DNA of 64,000 nucleotides from Bacteroidales bacterium (GTDB lineage: Bacteria; Bacteroidota; Bacteroidia; Bacteroidales; WCHB1-69): the NCBI GenBank assembly GCA_017525245.1, contig JAFXTE010000012.1, forward strand, positions 1-64,000. The letters run 5' to 3'. The notes below the pieces were generated by a model. The model saw nothing but the letters and a program-made list of their open reading frames with translations, searched no databases and was not told the DNA's origin. A program made the translations under genes and the position numbers. Below, one piece after another: positions 32,994-42,193 of this stretch. Each line of letters begins with the position of its first letter. Positions within the stretch are counted from its first letter, which is position 1.

Positions 32994-33107
32994 TCAAGTT
33001 TCAAGTTTCAGGTTTCAGGTTTCAAGGTTCAAGGTTCAAAGTTCAAGGTTAATGGTTTTTAGGTCTTAAGTCTCACGTCTCACGTCTTAAGTCTCAAGTC
33101 TCAAGTC
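32994..33107. repeat. Degenerate TTTCAAG and GTCTCACG-type arrays
   Basis: Two adjoining imprecise arrays, about 32994-33054 (GTTTCAAGTTTCAGG words) and 33060-33106 (TCTCACGTCTTAAG words). They fill the space between mutL and the ABC gene. The same word families recur at 34990-35064, 35541-35590, 15812-15845 and 58118-58176. Confidence 0.75.
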
Positions 33108-34973
33108 TCATTCAAAATAGTGTCGCAACTCCTCCGCTCCAAAGATGTGCAGCGTGCTTTTGCCGGAAGGCGTCAACGTGGGCATGTCGCTTTCGAACAG
33201 TTTGCGAATCAGCGCTTTGACCTCTTCTTGGGTGGCGGGCACGCGCTGGCGAGAACGTTTCTGACGGGCCAGACTCTGCGCGATTCCGGCGATTTTGTCG
33301 CCCTTGTGGATGACTTGGTTGGTCTGGTAGGCGGTCAGCACGTTCTCGATCAGTGCCTGCACGTCCCCTTCTTCCTCCTCATCGTTGGGGGTGGCGTTGA
33401 CGGCCAGGTGCGTGTTGTCGATCTTTTCGAGGTCGTAGCCCAATCGGAGGAAATCCTCCTTCATCGAGATGGCCAAGTCGGTTTGGGCGGCGGTGAGCGT
33501 CACCGTTTGCGGAAACAGGCTCTGCTGCGGTCGTATCGGGGTGTTCTTCAGGGCGTTGACGTACATGTCGTAAAGGATGCGTTCCTGCACGTTGGGCAGG
33601 TCGGCGGCCATTACCTGACCGTTCAGCTCGAAAAAGAGGTAACGGCCTCCGAACACGAAAAACGGGATATTTTCGGGAATGTCGAGTTGGTTTTCTTCAG
33701 TATGAGATTGGAATTCAACCTGTTGCTGTTCCTCTTTCGGGTATTCCACTTTTTCCACATTCAGCTCTTTGAGGAAGTTTTCCCAGTCGTTGGAAGTGGG
33801 TGTCTCGCGACGGAAATTGCCGCCTCCAAACTGTTGGAAGGGGGAACTGTGCTTCTTTTCCGGCACTTTGTCGAAAGGATTGTAGTTGGGATTCGTGCGG
33901 ATGGTGGGCGCGACAATCTCTTTGTTCTCGGGACGGTCGGTGATAATGTCGGGAAAAGAGTCGTCAAAGTCGATCATCGGGGTGAGCGACATGGTACCGA
34001 GGGCTTTCTTCACCGTGGAGTTGAGGAACCCGAAAAACAACCGTTCGTCCTGCAACTTGACCTCCACTTTGGTGGGGCTGACGTTGACGTCGATCATGGC
34101 GGGGTCGATTTCGAGGGCAATGAAGTAGGCGGGGTGCGAACCCTGAGGGATGAGGTCGGCGTACGCCTTCTCGACCGCGAAGTTGAGCAGGCTGTGGCGT
34201 ACGTAGCGATGGTTGACGAACATGTACTGCTCGCTTTTCCGCTTGGCGTTTTCGGGCTTGGCGATGAAACCGGTGACGCGCATCAGTTCGTGGTTGAGCT
34301 CCACGGGGAAAAGTTTGTCGTTGAAGTGCTGACCGAAAACGTTGACGATGCGCTGGCGCATGTTGGAGGCGGGCAGCAGCAAGACGAGCTTGCCGTCGTT
34401 ATAGTATTGGAAGGTGAGGTCGTGGTGGATGAGTGCGACGCGGTAAAATTCCTCCTCGATGTGGGTGAGCTCCACCTTGTCGGACTTGAGGAAGTTTCGG
34501 CGGGCGGGCACGTTGAAAAAGAGGTTCTTGACGGCGATGGAGGTGCCGTCGGCGCAGGTGACGGGCGCATGTTCCTTGATGTCAGCACCTTCGATAAGGA
34601 CGAGGGTGCCCATCTCGTCGGCGGCGGGCTTGGTTTTGAGCTCCACATGCGCGATGGCCGCGATGGAGGCGAGGGCCTCGCCGCGGAATCCCTTGGTGCA
34701 GATGTGGAACAGGTCGTCGGCCTTGCGCAGTTTGGAGGTGGCATGACGCTCGAAGCAGAGGCGCGCGTCGTTGAACGACATGCCTTTGCCGTTGTCGGTC
34801 ACCTGGATGAGCGTTTTGCCGGCATCCTTGATGATGAGTTGGATCTGGGTTGCGCCGGCATCCACGGCGTTCTCAAGCAGCTCCTTGACCACGGAGGCGG
34901 GTCGCTGCACGACCTCTCCGGCCGCTATCTGGTTCGCCACCGCATCGGGCAGCAGGCGTATGATGTCTTCCAT
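33108..34973 (-). CDS. mutL: DNA mismatch repair protein MutL
   Basis: Couples MutS recognition to downstream repair. The 621-residue protein has intact N-terminal GHKL ATPase motifs: ELLENAVDAGA, VTDNGKGM, TSKLRKADDL and TKGFRGEALASI. The C-terminal dimerisation region contains FVFGGRYLFFELNGQVMAADLPNVQERILYD (split), aligned with the place where endonuclease-type MutLs have DQHA-x2-E-x4-E. Here the corresponding residues are D458-L-P-N-V-Q-E464...D469, so the histidine and alanine are gone. ATPase function should be normal. Latent endonuclease activity looks weakened or lost, which is inference from one motif. Confidence 0.95.
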   Translation of the reverse strand: MEDIIRLLPDAVANQIAAGEVVQRPASVVKELLENAVDAGATQIQLIIKDAGKTLIQVTDNGKGMSFNDARLCFERHATSKLRKADDLFHICTKGFRGEALASIAAIAHVELKTKPAADEMGTLVLIEGADIKEHAPVTCADGTSIAVKNLFFNVPARRNFLKSDKVELTHIEEEFYRVALIHHDLTFQYYNDGKLVLLLPASNMRQRIVNVFGQHFNDKLFPVELNHELMRVTGFIAKPENAKRKSEQYMFVNHRYVRHSLLNFAVEKAYADLIPQGSHPAYFIALEIDPAMIDVNVSPTKVEVKLQDERLFFGFLNSTVKKALGTMSLTPMIDFDDSFPDIITDRPENKEIVAPTIRTNPNYNPFDKVPEKKHSSPFQQFGGGNFRRETPTSNDWENFLKELNVEKVEYPKEEQQQVEFQSHTEENQLDIPENIPFFVFGGRYLFFELNGQVMAADLPNVQERILYDMYVNALKNTPIRPQQSLFPQTVTLTAAQTDLAISMKEDFLRLGYDLEKIDNTHLAVNATPNDEEEEGDVQALIENVLTAYQTNQVIHKGDKIAGIAQSLARQKRSRQRVPATQEEVKALIRKLFESDMPTLTPSGKSTLHIFGAEELRHYFE

Positions 34974-34989
34974 AGGGTTAAAAATGGTT

Positions 34990-35064
34990 AAAAGGTTATG
35001 TGGTTTCAGGTTTCAAGATTCAGGTTTCAGGTGAGTCTCAACTTGAAACTTGAAACCTGAAACC
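34990..35064. repeat. Imperfect inverted TTTCAGG/CCTGAAA array
   Basis: AGGTTTCA words on the left and TGAAACCT words on the right can fold into a long imperfect hairpin after the small membrane-protein gene. It may act as a terminator of minus-strand transcription. Confidence 0.6.
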
Positions 35065-35072
35065 TGTTCGGG

Positions 35073-35315
35073 TTAGAAGAATTTCCAGAGTACGAGGGCG
35101 AGTACAATCACGAAGAAAATCATGAAAAGGATGGTTATCGAAGAGTTGTTCTTGCGGTCACCGGTGTGGTTGCGTTTGCTTTGCCACTCGTCGTGGAGGT
35201 TGCGGGCGAAATCTCTCCGTGCGTCGCCGGTGGATTCTTCTTTCTTCGGGTCGTAGTACCTGGGTTTGTAGTTAAACTGCCGGGGTTCTCTGTTGTTGAA
35301 AAACGTGAATGCCAT
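35073..35315 (-). CDS. Small conserved Bacteroidales protein with C-terminal membrane helix
   Basis: An 80-residue protein starting MAFTFFNNREPRQFNYKPRYYDP, with a charged middle (DARRDFARNLHDEWQSKR) and a C-terminal hydrophobic helix (ITILFMIFFVIVLALVLWKFF, split across the bilayer). It resembles small proteins common in the order; no function is known to me. I chose the ATG at 35315 because the upstream extension crosses a minus-strand promoter-like stretch. It is encoded upstream of mutL on the same strand. Confidence 0.75.
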   Translation of the reverse strand: MAFTFFNNREPRQFNYKPRYYDPKKEESTGDARRDFARNLHDEWQSKRNHTGDRKNNSSITILFMIFFVIVLALVLWKFF

Positions 35316-35411
35316 AATCGTGAATTTTGTTTGGCAAAGATACGATTTTTTCGATAAAAAGGTGGTGAAAGAAAAATTTTTCAACATTTGACAAACTATC
35401 CAAAAAAAGTG

Positions 35412-35419
35412 TATTTTTG
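35412..35419 (+). promoter_or_regulatory. -7 box of tRNA-Met
   Basis: TATTTTTG, 14 bp before the tRNA gene, with TTGACA at 35388-35393. Confidence 0.65.
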
Positions 35420-35432
35420 CAGCCTCAAAAAA

Positions 35433-35506
35433 GGCGGGGTAGCTCAGTTGGTTAGAGCGTCGGATTCATAACCCGGAGGTCTCGAGTTCAACTCTCGATC
35501 CCGCCA
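35433..35506 (+). tRNA. tRNA with CAU anticodon (tRNA-Met, elongator type)
   Basis: Acceptor GGCGGGG pairs with TCCCGCC, the D arm is GCTCAGTTGGTTAGAGC, and the anticodon loop ATTCATAA gives CAT. The T arm is CTCGAGTTCAACTCTCG. Initiator-type features (a C-A mismatch at the acceptor end, three G-C pairs in the anticodon stem) are absent. A lysidine-modified tRNA-Ile cannot be excluded from sequence alone. Confidence 0.9.
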
Positions 35507-35508
35507 CA

Positions 35509-35539
35509 AAAGAAGGCGACTGTTGCAGTTGCCTTCTTT
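35509..35539 (+). terminator. Terminator of tRNA-Met
   Basis: AAAGAAGGC and GCCTTCTTT form a 9-bp stem 2 bp after the tRNA, followed by G then TTTC. Confidence 0.65.
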
Positions 35540-35659
35540 GTTTCAGGTTTCAAGTTTCAGGTTTCAAGTTTCAATCAAACCAGAAACGTGAAACCTCTTT
35601 TTTTGTATCTTCGCCAATCAATTTTTAAACATAGAAAAACCTTAATAATCTATTGTAAC

Positions 35660-36643
35660 ATGTTGAAAATTAAGTCGATATTTGTAGTGCTTATGGTGGC
35701 GGTTGTCTTTCTTCCGGCTTGCGACCGCACTAAGAAAACCCCAAAGGACACCCCACAGCCTACCGTCACCCTTCCGGCATTTGATAACGATTCCGCATTC
35801 GCTTTTGTGAAGACGCAAACTGATTTCGGGCCGCGTGTGTTGGGCACAGAGGCTCACGAAAACTGTCGCGTGTGGCTTCTCAACAAACTGAAAACGTATT
35901 GCGACACCGTCTATAATCAGTCTTTCACTGCGAAAACCTACGATGGCAAATCGTGGCCGTGTGCCAACCTCATTGGCAGTTTCGGACCCGAGCGGACGAA
36001 ACGTATTGTGCTGGCCGCGCACTGGGATGCCCGTCCTTTCGCCGACCACGACCCGAATCCGGCCAACCGCGAAACTCCCATTGATGGTGCTAACGACGGT
36101 GCCAGTGGGGTGGGGGTGCTGCTCGAAATCGCCCGTCAACTGCATGAGAACCAGCCTAATGTGGGGGTGGATATTATCTTCTTCGATGCTGAGGATTACG
36201 GTCCGAAGGAGAGCGAGAACGTTCCCGGTGACTGGTGGGGGTTAGGCGCGCAGCATTGGGCTAAAAATCCTCATGTCCAAGGATATACGGCTAATTATGG
36301 CATCTTGCTTGATATGGTCGGCAGTCCGAACGCGCAGTTCATGCAGGAGCAGTTCTCCTTGCGCGACGCGCAGGAGGTGGTGCGCAAAGTGTGGTCCACG
36401 GCATACGAACTCGGCCACGGCCAGTATTTCCAGAACAAACCCGGCGGCATCATCACCGATGACCACTACTATGTTAATAAGTATGCACCGTTCAAGATGA
36501 TTGACATCATCCACTATGACGCGGCATCCGGCACCGGTTTCGACCCCGTGTGGCATACGTTGAATGACAACATCCAGAATATTGACAAGAACACGCTCGG
36601 AGTGGTGGGAACAACATTATTGCAAGTCCTTAAAAACGAATAA
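35660..36643 (+). CDS. M28-family lipoprotein, glutaminyl-peptide cyclotransferase-like
   Basis: A 327-residue protein with a lipoprotein signal (MLKIKSIFVVLMVAVVFLPAC, cysteine ~21). The M28/QC fold follows: GPRVLGTEAH, LAAHWDARPFAD (zinc ligand H), DGANDGASGVGVLLEIA, IIFFDAEDYG and a late zinc histidine. The family forms N-terminal pyroglutamate on secreted proteins. In Bacteroidota, T9SS and other exported proteins often start with glutamine after signal cleavage, which fits several cargo proteins here. The ATG at 35660 is chosen because it begins the signal peptide. The aspartate kinase gene follows after 6 bp. Confidence 0.88.
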   Translation: MLKIKSIFVVLMVAVVFLPACDRTKKTPKDTPQPTVTLPAFDNDSAFAFVKTQTDFGPRVLGTEAHENCRVWLLNKLKTYCDTVYNQSFTAKTYDGKSWPCANLIGSFGPERTKRIVLAAHWDARPFADHDPNPANRETPIDGANDGASGVGVLLEIARQLHENQPNVGVDIIFFDAEDYGPKESENVPGDWWGLGAQHWAKNPHVQGYTANYGILLDMVGSPNAQFMQEQFSLRDAQEVVRKVWSTAYELGHGQYFQNKPGGIITDDHYYVNKYAPFKMIDIIHYDAASGTGFDPVWHTLNDNIQNIDKNTLGVVGTTLLQVLKNE

Positions 36644-36649
36644 AATACG

Positions 36650-37930
36650 ATGAAAGTTTTTAAATTCGGCGGTGCCTCAGTGAAGGACGCCCCAGCCATT
36701 GAAAATCTGAAAAACATCCTGCAACGTTATGAAAACGAGCAACTTGTGGTAGTGATTTCCGCCATGGGCAAGACCACCAATTTTTTGGAAAAATTGTTGG
36801 ATGCCTATTACCATGCGCAAGAAAATGTGCCTGTCTTGTTAGCTGAGTTGCGGACGAACCATGAGACTGTTGCAGCGCAACTTATGGGTACTGAGAATCC
36901 TTTCCAGCCCCAGTCCGAACGGCTCTTCACCCTTCTGAACGAACAGTTGCAACGGCCCACTTCCGACAATTTCGACTACGACTATGACCGTGTCGTCAGT
37001 TTCGGCGAACTGCTTTCCACGACATTGATTTCCACATATCTTAATACCCAAGGTGTTGAAACGCAATGGCTTGATGCACGGCAGCTCATTCGTACTGACA
37101 ACACCTACCGTGAAGGGCATGTCGATTGGACGGTGACGCAGAAATTGGCTGGCAACACCATAAAACCCTATTTCCAGAATAGAGCGCACGGCATCGTGCT
37201 GACGCAGGGGTTCATCGCGGGCACAGCGGAGAACCAGACAACCACGCTCGGGCGCGAAGGTTCCGACTACTCTGCCGCAATTCTTGCGCATACTCTTGAT
37301 GCCGATAGTGTTACCGTATGGAAAGATGTGCCCGGCATCCTTAATGCTGACCCGAAACGTTTCCCGAATGCGGTCAAAATCGACACGCTGACCTATCACG
37401 AGACGGTGGAGTTGGCTTACTATGGTGCGAGTGTCATCCATCCTAAAACCCTTAGACCGCTGCATAACAAACAGATACCATTGTTCGTGAAATCCTTCTT
37501 CCATCCGGAAAATGAAGGCAGTAAGATTACACAACAGGCTGATACAGTTGAAATTCCATCCTATATCGTGAAAGATAACCAGCTGCTGCTTTCGGTCTCC
37601 CCGCGAGATTTTTCCATTATCGGGGTAGAAAATTTGTCCAAAATTCTGGATGTTCTGTCTGAGTATCGGGTTAAAATCAATCTGATCCAGAATTCCGCGC
37701 TTACGTTTTCGGTGTGTACGGACAATGTGCCGTTACGGTTGCAGCCCTGCATAGAGGCATTAGGCAAAGAGTTTGTGGTGAAATTCAACGAAGATATCCG
37801 TTTGGTCACAATTAGGCATTATGATTCTGAATCAGAAAAAGAAATTCTGAAAATGTTTGATAAAGAAGAAGTTATTATTCGCCAAAACAACCGCCACACC
37901 ATCCAGCTCGTCCTTAAGCAAATAAACTAA
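36650..37930 (+). CDS. lysC: Aspartate kinase (monofunctional)
   Basis: Phosphorylates aspartate at the head of the lysine/threonine/methionine/diaminopimelate pathway. The 426-residue product has VFKFGGASVKDAPAI at the N-terminus, VVISAMGKTTNFLE, TTLGREGSDYSAAILA and VWKDVPGILNADP. C-terminal ACT-type regulatory segments (FSIIGVENLSKILDVL; LIQNSALTFSVC) follow. It is not fused to homoserine dehydrogenase. The 6-bp gap suggests cotranscription with the QC-like lipoprotein, an odd functional pairing. Confidence 0.93.
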   Translation: MKVFKFGGASVKDAPAIENLKNILQRYENEQLVVVISAMGKTTNFLEKLLDAYYHAQENVPVLLAELRTNHETVAAQLMGTENPFQPQSERLFTLLNEQLQRPTSDNFDYDYDRVVSFGELLSTTLISTYLNTQGVETQWLDARQLIRTDNTYREGHVDWTVTQKLAGNTIKPYFQNRAHGIVLTQGFIAGTAENQTTTLGREGSDYSAAILAHTLDADSVTVWKDVPGILNADPKRFPNAVKIDTLTYHETVELAYYGASVIHPKTLRPLHNKQIPLFVKSFFHPENEGSKITQQADTVEIPSYIVKDNQLLLSVSPRDFSIIGVENLSKILDVLSEYRVKINLIQNSALTFSVCTDNVPLRLQPCIEALGKEFVVKFNEDIRLVTIRHYDSESEKEILKMFDKEEVIIRQNNRHTIQLVLKQIN

Positions 37931-37961
37931 CGAAATTACTCACTCCACGACAAAAGTCAGT

Positions 37962-38006
37962 TTAAGTATTAAGTCTAAGTCTAAGTTTAAGTATTAAGTC
38001 TAAGTT
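37962..38006. repeat. Degenerate TAAGTC/TAAGTT array
   Basis: Short AAGTCTAAGT/AAGTATTAAGT words between the aspartate kinase gene and the next promoter. A larger relative lies at 45605-45750. Confidence 0.7.
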
Positions 38007-38041
38007 ATTTCACATTCATCATCGACCCTGAATTTTTTTTC

Positions 38042-38071
38042 TTGACTTTTTCAAACAAAAATGTATTTTTG
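38042..38071 (+). promoter_or_regulatory. Promoter of the T9SS-sorted Omp28-like gene
   Basis: TTGAC at 38042-38046 (the -33 region) and TATTTTTG at 38064-38071. The ATG follows at 38118. Confidence 0.75.
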
Positions 38072-38117
38072 CAGGATTGAAATTAATAGAATTATTCACA
38101 TAAAATTATTTAAAAGT

Positions 38118-39824
38118 ATGAAGAAAACTTTACTTGTTTTAGTTGTTGCGATTTTGGCTGGTTTGACTGGCTTCGCACAAATCACCGACACGATTGTGTC
38201 AACGACTCCTTCCAACCGCAATGTGTTGCTTGAGGAATACACGGGTGTCCAATGTACTTGGTGTCCTGACGGTCACCGTATGGCCAACGAACTCAAAGCA
38301 ACGAATCCGGATCGCATTTGCCTCATCAACATTCACCAAGGAAGCTTTGCAGCCAATACTTACACGACCCAGTTCGGTAACGCTTTGGCTAACCAGACGA
38401 ACTTGGATGGTTATCCTTCGGGTACAATTAACCGCCATGTGTTTTCTGGAAATAAAACCGCTTTGAACAGAGGTGAATGGGCGAACTGTGCCAACCAGAT
38501 CCTCAACATGTCTTCTCCTGTGAACATCGCTGCAGAAGGTACGCTTGACATGAGTACCAGAACGGTGAATATTCGTGTTCAACTCTATTACACAGGTTCA
38601 CAGACGGTTACATCCAATTCTTTGAATGTTGCTATCCTTCAAGACAATGTGTTGGGCTCTCAAGTGGGTATGTCCATGAATCCTGCTCAGGTTGTCGGCA
38701 ATCAATACAACCACATGCACATGTTGCGCCATCTAATTACCGGTCAATGGGGTGAAACAATTGAAACTATAGCCCAAGGCACGTTGGTGGAGAAGAATTA
38801 CGAATATGTGATTCCCGCAGAGTTAGGCTCCCCGAATGCTATTGAAGCCGTGCTTTCGGATTTGAACTTTGTTGCTTTTGTTTGCGAAGGTCATCAGGAA
38901 GTGCTCACCAGCATTGAAGTTCCCATTGAACGCATCAACCTGCCTGCTATCGCCGGACGTGTCGCCAATGTGTATGAGACACCGTCTTTGACGTGTACGG
39001 AGCAGGCCAATGCCTATTTCCAATTCATGAACCAAGGTGCTGAAACGGTAACCTCTCTGGCTTACACCTATAGCATTGGAGGCAACACGCAGACTGCCAC
39101 ATGGAACGGCAGTGTAAGTTCATTTGACATCACCAATGTTGACATCCCGACTTTTAACATTAACGTCAATGTCAACAATACGTTGACTGTGCAAGTTACG
39201 CAAATCAACGGTACGGATGTGGATATTGCTCCCAGAACACTTACAATTAAGAAAAATGTTTATGGAGGTGCCGGAACTATGACGTTTATTTTGAAAACCG
39301 ATAACTATGGTTCTGAAACGACCTTCAAATTCTTCGGTCCTGACGGCAACGAGGTGCTTTCCGGTGGACCTTTCACCAACACTTCTGCTGAACATACTTT
39401 TACGTTCGCTCCTACGACTCTGGGATGCTATCGTCTTGAGGTTTATGACAGCTATGGAGATGGTATCAACAACGGCTATGGCTCAGGTTGGTTCAAGTTA
39501 ATGGCCGAGGATGGCACCCAGATTTTCCGCGACAACGGCAAGTTCGGCAGTCAGGTTACCTACATGATAGATGTTACCGGTGTTGGTGTTGAAGATTTCA
39601 CGTTGGAAACCACCGTTTATCCCAACCCCGCTACGGACGTAATCAATATCAATACGACTAATAATGTGCAGCGTGTGGAAATTTTCAACATGCAAGGTCA
39701 GTTAGTGAAAGTTGAGACTGGTGACGTGACGCGCGTCTCTGTGAAGGATCTTGCCAACGGTCTCTATACGTTGAAGCTCACGACCGACAATGGTACTTCC
39801 ATGCACAAGATTGTCAAGAAATAA
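38118..39824 (+). CDS. Omp28-related, thioredoxin-fold protein with T9SS sorting domain
   Basis: A 568-residue exported protein. A signal peptide (1-20, ending GFAQ) is followed by an Omp28/thioredoxin-like domain with C46-TW-C49 in LLEEYTGVQCTWCPDGHR and YPSGTINRHVF. Beta-rich repeats fill the middle (CCT/PPC-like GCYRLEVYDSYGDGINNGYGSGW, split). The C-terminal ~75 residues (VYPNPATDVININ...GLYTLKLTTDNG...KIVKK) are a type A T9SS sorting domain. Probably attached to the cell surface or released. A redox role is suggested by the CxxC but unproven. It is monocistronic, with a clear promoter and terminator. Confidence 0.9.
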   Translation: MKKTLLVLVVAILAGLTGFAQITDTIVSTTPSNRNVLLEEYTGVQCTWCPDGHRMANELKATNPDRICLINIHQGSFAANTYTTQFGNALANQTNLDGYPSGTINRHVFSGNKTALNRGEWANCANQILNMSSPVNIAAEGTLDMSTRTVNIRVQLYYTGSQTVTSNSLNVAILQDNVLGSQVGMSMNPAQVVGNQYNHMHMLRHLITGQWGETIETIAQGTLVEKNYEYVIPAELGSPNAIEAVLSDLNFVAFVCEGHQEVLTSIEVPIERINLPAIAGRVANVYETPSLTCTEQANAYFQFMNQGAETVTSLAYTYSIGGNTQTATWNGSVSSFDITNVDIPTFNINVNVNNTLTVQVTQINGTDVDIAPRTLTIKKNVYGGAGTMTFILKTDNYGSETTFKFFGPDGNEVLSGGPFTNTSAEHTFTFAPTTLGCYRLEVYDSYGDGINNGYGSGWFKLMAEDGTQIFRDNGKFGSQVTYMIDVTGVGVEDFTLETTVYPNPATDVININTTNNVQRVEIFNMQGQLVKVETGDVTRVSVKDLANGLYTLKLTTDNGTSMHKIVKK

Positions 39825-39845
39825 TTTTGATAAGTCTCATAAAGA

Positions 39846-39876
39846 AAAAGACCGGCAGCGATGTCGGTCTTTTTTT
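39846..39876 (+). terminator. Intrinsic terminator after the Omp28-like gene
   Basis: AAAGACCG / CGGTCTTT stem with a T7 tail, 22 bp after the stop. Strong and unidirectional. Confidence 0.85.
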
Positions 39877-39952
39877 GTTATTGGCTATTGGCACATTGGC
39901 TTAGTCGCCGATAATACTGTTGAAATTTATCCTTGTGTACGTCTCTTTGGGA

Positions 39953-39980
39953 TAAGAGACGTTTCAGGAAACGTCTCTAC
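39953..39980. repeat. 28-bp palindrome copy, slightly diverged
   Basis: TAAGAGACGTTTCAGG... differs at two positions from the consensus of 32017. It lies between the terminator and the 3' end of tex. Confidence 0.8.
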
Positions 39981-39986
39981 CACTGA

Positions 39987-42125
39987 CTATTTGATGGGTT
40001 CGAGGGAGAGGCTGATGCGTTTGCGGTCGATTTCGACATTTTCCACACGCACCATGACCTTTTGGTTGAGGTGGACCACTTCCGATGGGTCGGAAATGCG
40101 GTGGTCGCTCAGGCGGCTGATGTGGATGAGGCCGTCCTGATGTACACCGATATCGACAAAACAGCCAAAGTTGGTGATATTGGTGATGATACCTGGCAGT
40201 ACCATCCCGATATAAAGATCGTTGATAGTGTGTACGTTTTTGTCGAACTCAAACATTTCGAACTGGGTTCGCGGGTCGCGGCCGGGTTTGTCAAGCTCGT
40301 TCATGATGTCTTGCAGGGTGGGCATCCCGACCGTTTTGGTGATATATTTCTTCAGTTTGATTTGCTGCCGGAGCTGTTTGTTGGCCATCAGGTCGGCTAC
40401 CGAGCAATCGAGGTCGGCGGCCATTTGGCTGACCACGTTGTAGCTTTCGGGGTGTACCGCGCTGGCGTCCAGCGGGTTCTCGGCACCTCGGATTCTCAGG
40501 AATCCCGCTGCCTGTTGGAAGGCTTTGGCTCCGAAACGAGGTACTTTTTTCAATGCTTCACGGGAGGCGAAGGCTCCGTTTTCGTTGCGGTAATCGACAA
40601 TGTTCTGCGCCAATGCCGGTCCGACACCGGAGACGTAAGAGAGCAGCTGCTTGCTGGCGGTGTTCAGCTCCACGCCCACGTAGTTGACGCAGCTCTCGAC
40701 GGTGGTTTGCAAGCTTTCCTGCAGCATTTTCTGGTTTACGTCATGCTGATATTGTCCCACCCCGATGGATTTCGGGTCTATTTTCACCAACTCGGCCAGC
40801 GGATCCATCAGTCGTCGCCCGATGGAAACTGCGCCGCGCACCGTGACATCGTAGTTGGGGAACTCTTCACGCGCCACGGGCGAGGCTGAATAGACAGACG
40901 CGCCGCTCTCGTTCACCATGAAGGCTTTGACCTCCCGCTCGAAAGGGATGTGACGGACGAAATTCTCGGTTTCGCGGCCGGCAGTGCCGTTTCCGATGGC
41001 GATGGCATCCACTTTGTACTGGAGGACCAACCGTTTCAGCTTGTCGGAGGCGAGCTTGTACTGCGCCACCGGCGGGTGCGGGTAGATAGTCTCGTTGTAG
41101 AGCAGTTTGCCTTGCGGGTCCAGAATCACGACTTTGCAGCCGGTGCGGAAGCCAGGGTCGATGGCGAGAGTGGTGACCTGTCCCAGCGGGGCGGCCAACA
41201 GCAGTTGCCGAGCATTCTTCGAGAAGACAGCAATGGCCTCTTTGTCGGCCTTTTCTTTGTAGAATTTACGCATCTCGGTCTCCATTTGGGGCTGCAGCAA
41301 CCGTTTGTAGGAGTCGGTGGCTGCCTGCCAGACCTGTTGCGCGGAGTTGCTGTTGTTCTTGACGATACGGCGTTTCATGTCCGCGAGTGTGCGTTCCTCG
41401 TCCGGGGCGATGTGTATGCGGAGGATGCCCTCCTCCTCGCCACGGAGCATGGCCAGGATGCGGTGTGAGGGTGCTTTGGCGAGAGACTCCTCAGACTTGT
41501 AGTAGATGCGGTATTTCTCTTCCTCGTCAATTTTGTCGGGGATTTGCTGGGTGGAGATGCGGCTGTGGCGGAGGAACGTGTCGCGCAGACGAGCCCGGAT
41601 GTTGGGGTTTTCGCTGATTTTCTCGGCGATGATGTCGCGCGCGCCAGCCAAGGCCTCTTCCACGTTCGCCACCCCTTTTTCCGGGTTCACGAACTTGGCT
41701 GCTTCGCGTTGCAAATCCAGCTGGCGTTGTGCCCATAGCAGTTTCGACAGCGGTTGCAACCCTTTCTCCACTGCCACGGAAGCCCGGGTCTTGCGCTTGG
41801 GCCGGTAAGGGAGGTACAAGTCCTCCAAAACGCTCATGGTTTCAGCCTCTTCGATCTGTTTGCGCAGGTCGGGCGTGAGTTTGCCCTGTTCGGCAATGGA
41901 ATCCAGGATGGCGGCACGGCGTTTGTCTAACTCCAACCACTTGGCGTATAAATCCTTGATGTTCCCGATTTGTACCTCGTCTAATGAGCCGGTGACCTCT
42001 TTCCTGTATCGCGAGATGAAGGGGATTGTGGCACCGGTTTCCAGTAAATTCAGGGTGTTCTGCACCTGCTCCTCCGTCAATTGGAGTGACTGTGCAATTC
42101 GTAGGGCGTAATTTTGTTCGGACAT
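39987..42125 (-). CDS. tex: Tex-family S1 RNA-binding protein
   Basis: Transcription accessory protein that binds nucleic acid through a C-terminal S1 domain. The 712-residue sequence covers the whole family: N-terminal helical region (TGATIPFISRYRKEVTG), YqgF/RuvC-like region (LAIDPGFRTGCKVVILD), helix-hairpin-helix (YVSGVGPALAQNIVDYRNENGAF), and the S1 domain at about 635-705 (GMVLPGIITNITNFGCFVDIGVHQDGLIHIS, split). Nothing is missing. The upstream spacer contains a 14-bp inverted repeat. Tex is broadly conserved and is implicated in transcription and stress responses. Confidence 0.95.
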   Translation of the reverse strand: MSEQNYALRIAQSLQLTEEQVQNTLNLLETGATIPFISRYRKEVTGSLDEVQIGNIKDLYAKWLELDKRRAAILDSIAEQGKLTPDLRKQIEEAETMSVLEDLYLPYRPKRKTRASVAVEKGLQPLSKLLWAQRQLDLQREAAKFVNPEKGVANVEEALAGARDIIAEKISENPNIRARLRDTFLRHSRISTQQIPDKIDEEEKYRIYYKSEESLAKAPSHRILAMLRGEEEGILRIHIAPDEERTLADMKRRIVKNNSNSAQQVWQAATDSYKRLLQPQMETEMRKFYKEKADKEAIAVFSKNARQLLLAAPLGQVTTLAIDPGFRTGCKVVILDPQGKLLYNETIYPHPPVAQYKLASDKLKRLVLQYKVDAIAIGNGTAGRETENFVRHIPFEREVKAFMVNESGASVYSASPVAREEFPNYDVTVRGAVSIGRRLMDPLAELVKIDPKSIGVGQYQHDVNQKMLQESLQTTVESCVNYVGVELNTASKQLLSYVSGVGPALAQNIVDYRNENGAFASREALKKVPRFGAKAFQQAAGFLRIRGAENPLDASAVHPESYNVVSQMAADLDCSVADLMANKQLRQQIKLKKYITKTVGMPTLQDIMNELDKPGRDPRTQFEMFEFDKNVHTINDLYIGMVLPGIITNITNFGCFVDIGVHQDGLIHISRLSDHRISDPSEVVHLNQKVMVRVENVEIDRKRISLSLEPIK

Positions 42126-42131
42126 AATTTT

Positions 42132-42170
42132 GGCTCTTAGCTATTAGCTTCTGGCCAATAGCTAAGAGCC
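42132..42170. repeat. 14-bp inverted repeat upstream of tex
   Basis: GGCTCTTAGCTATT (42132-42145) is inverted at 42157-42170. GGCTATTAGC-type words recur nearby and at 63498-63520. It may terminate the upstream FKBP gene or be a repeat of the hexamer-array kind. Confidence 0.65.
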
Positions 42171-42193
42171 AAAAGCTAATAGCCTAAAAATAA

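Noticed and set aside
33120-34991. 623-residue plus-strand ORF antisense to mutL
   Set aside because: A shadow of high-GC codon bias; mutL on the other strand is complete and conserved.
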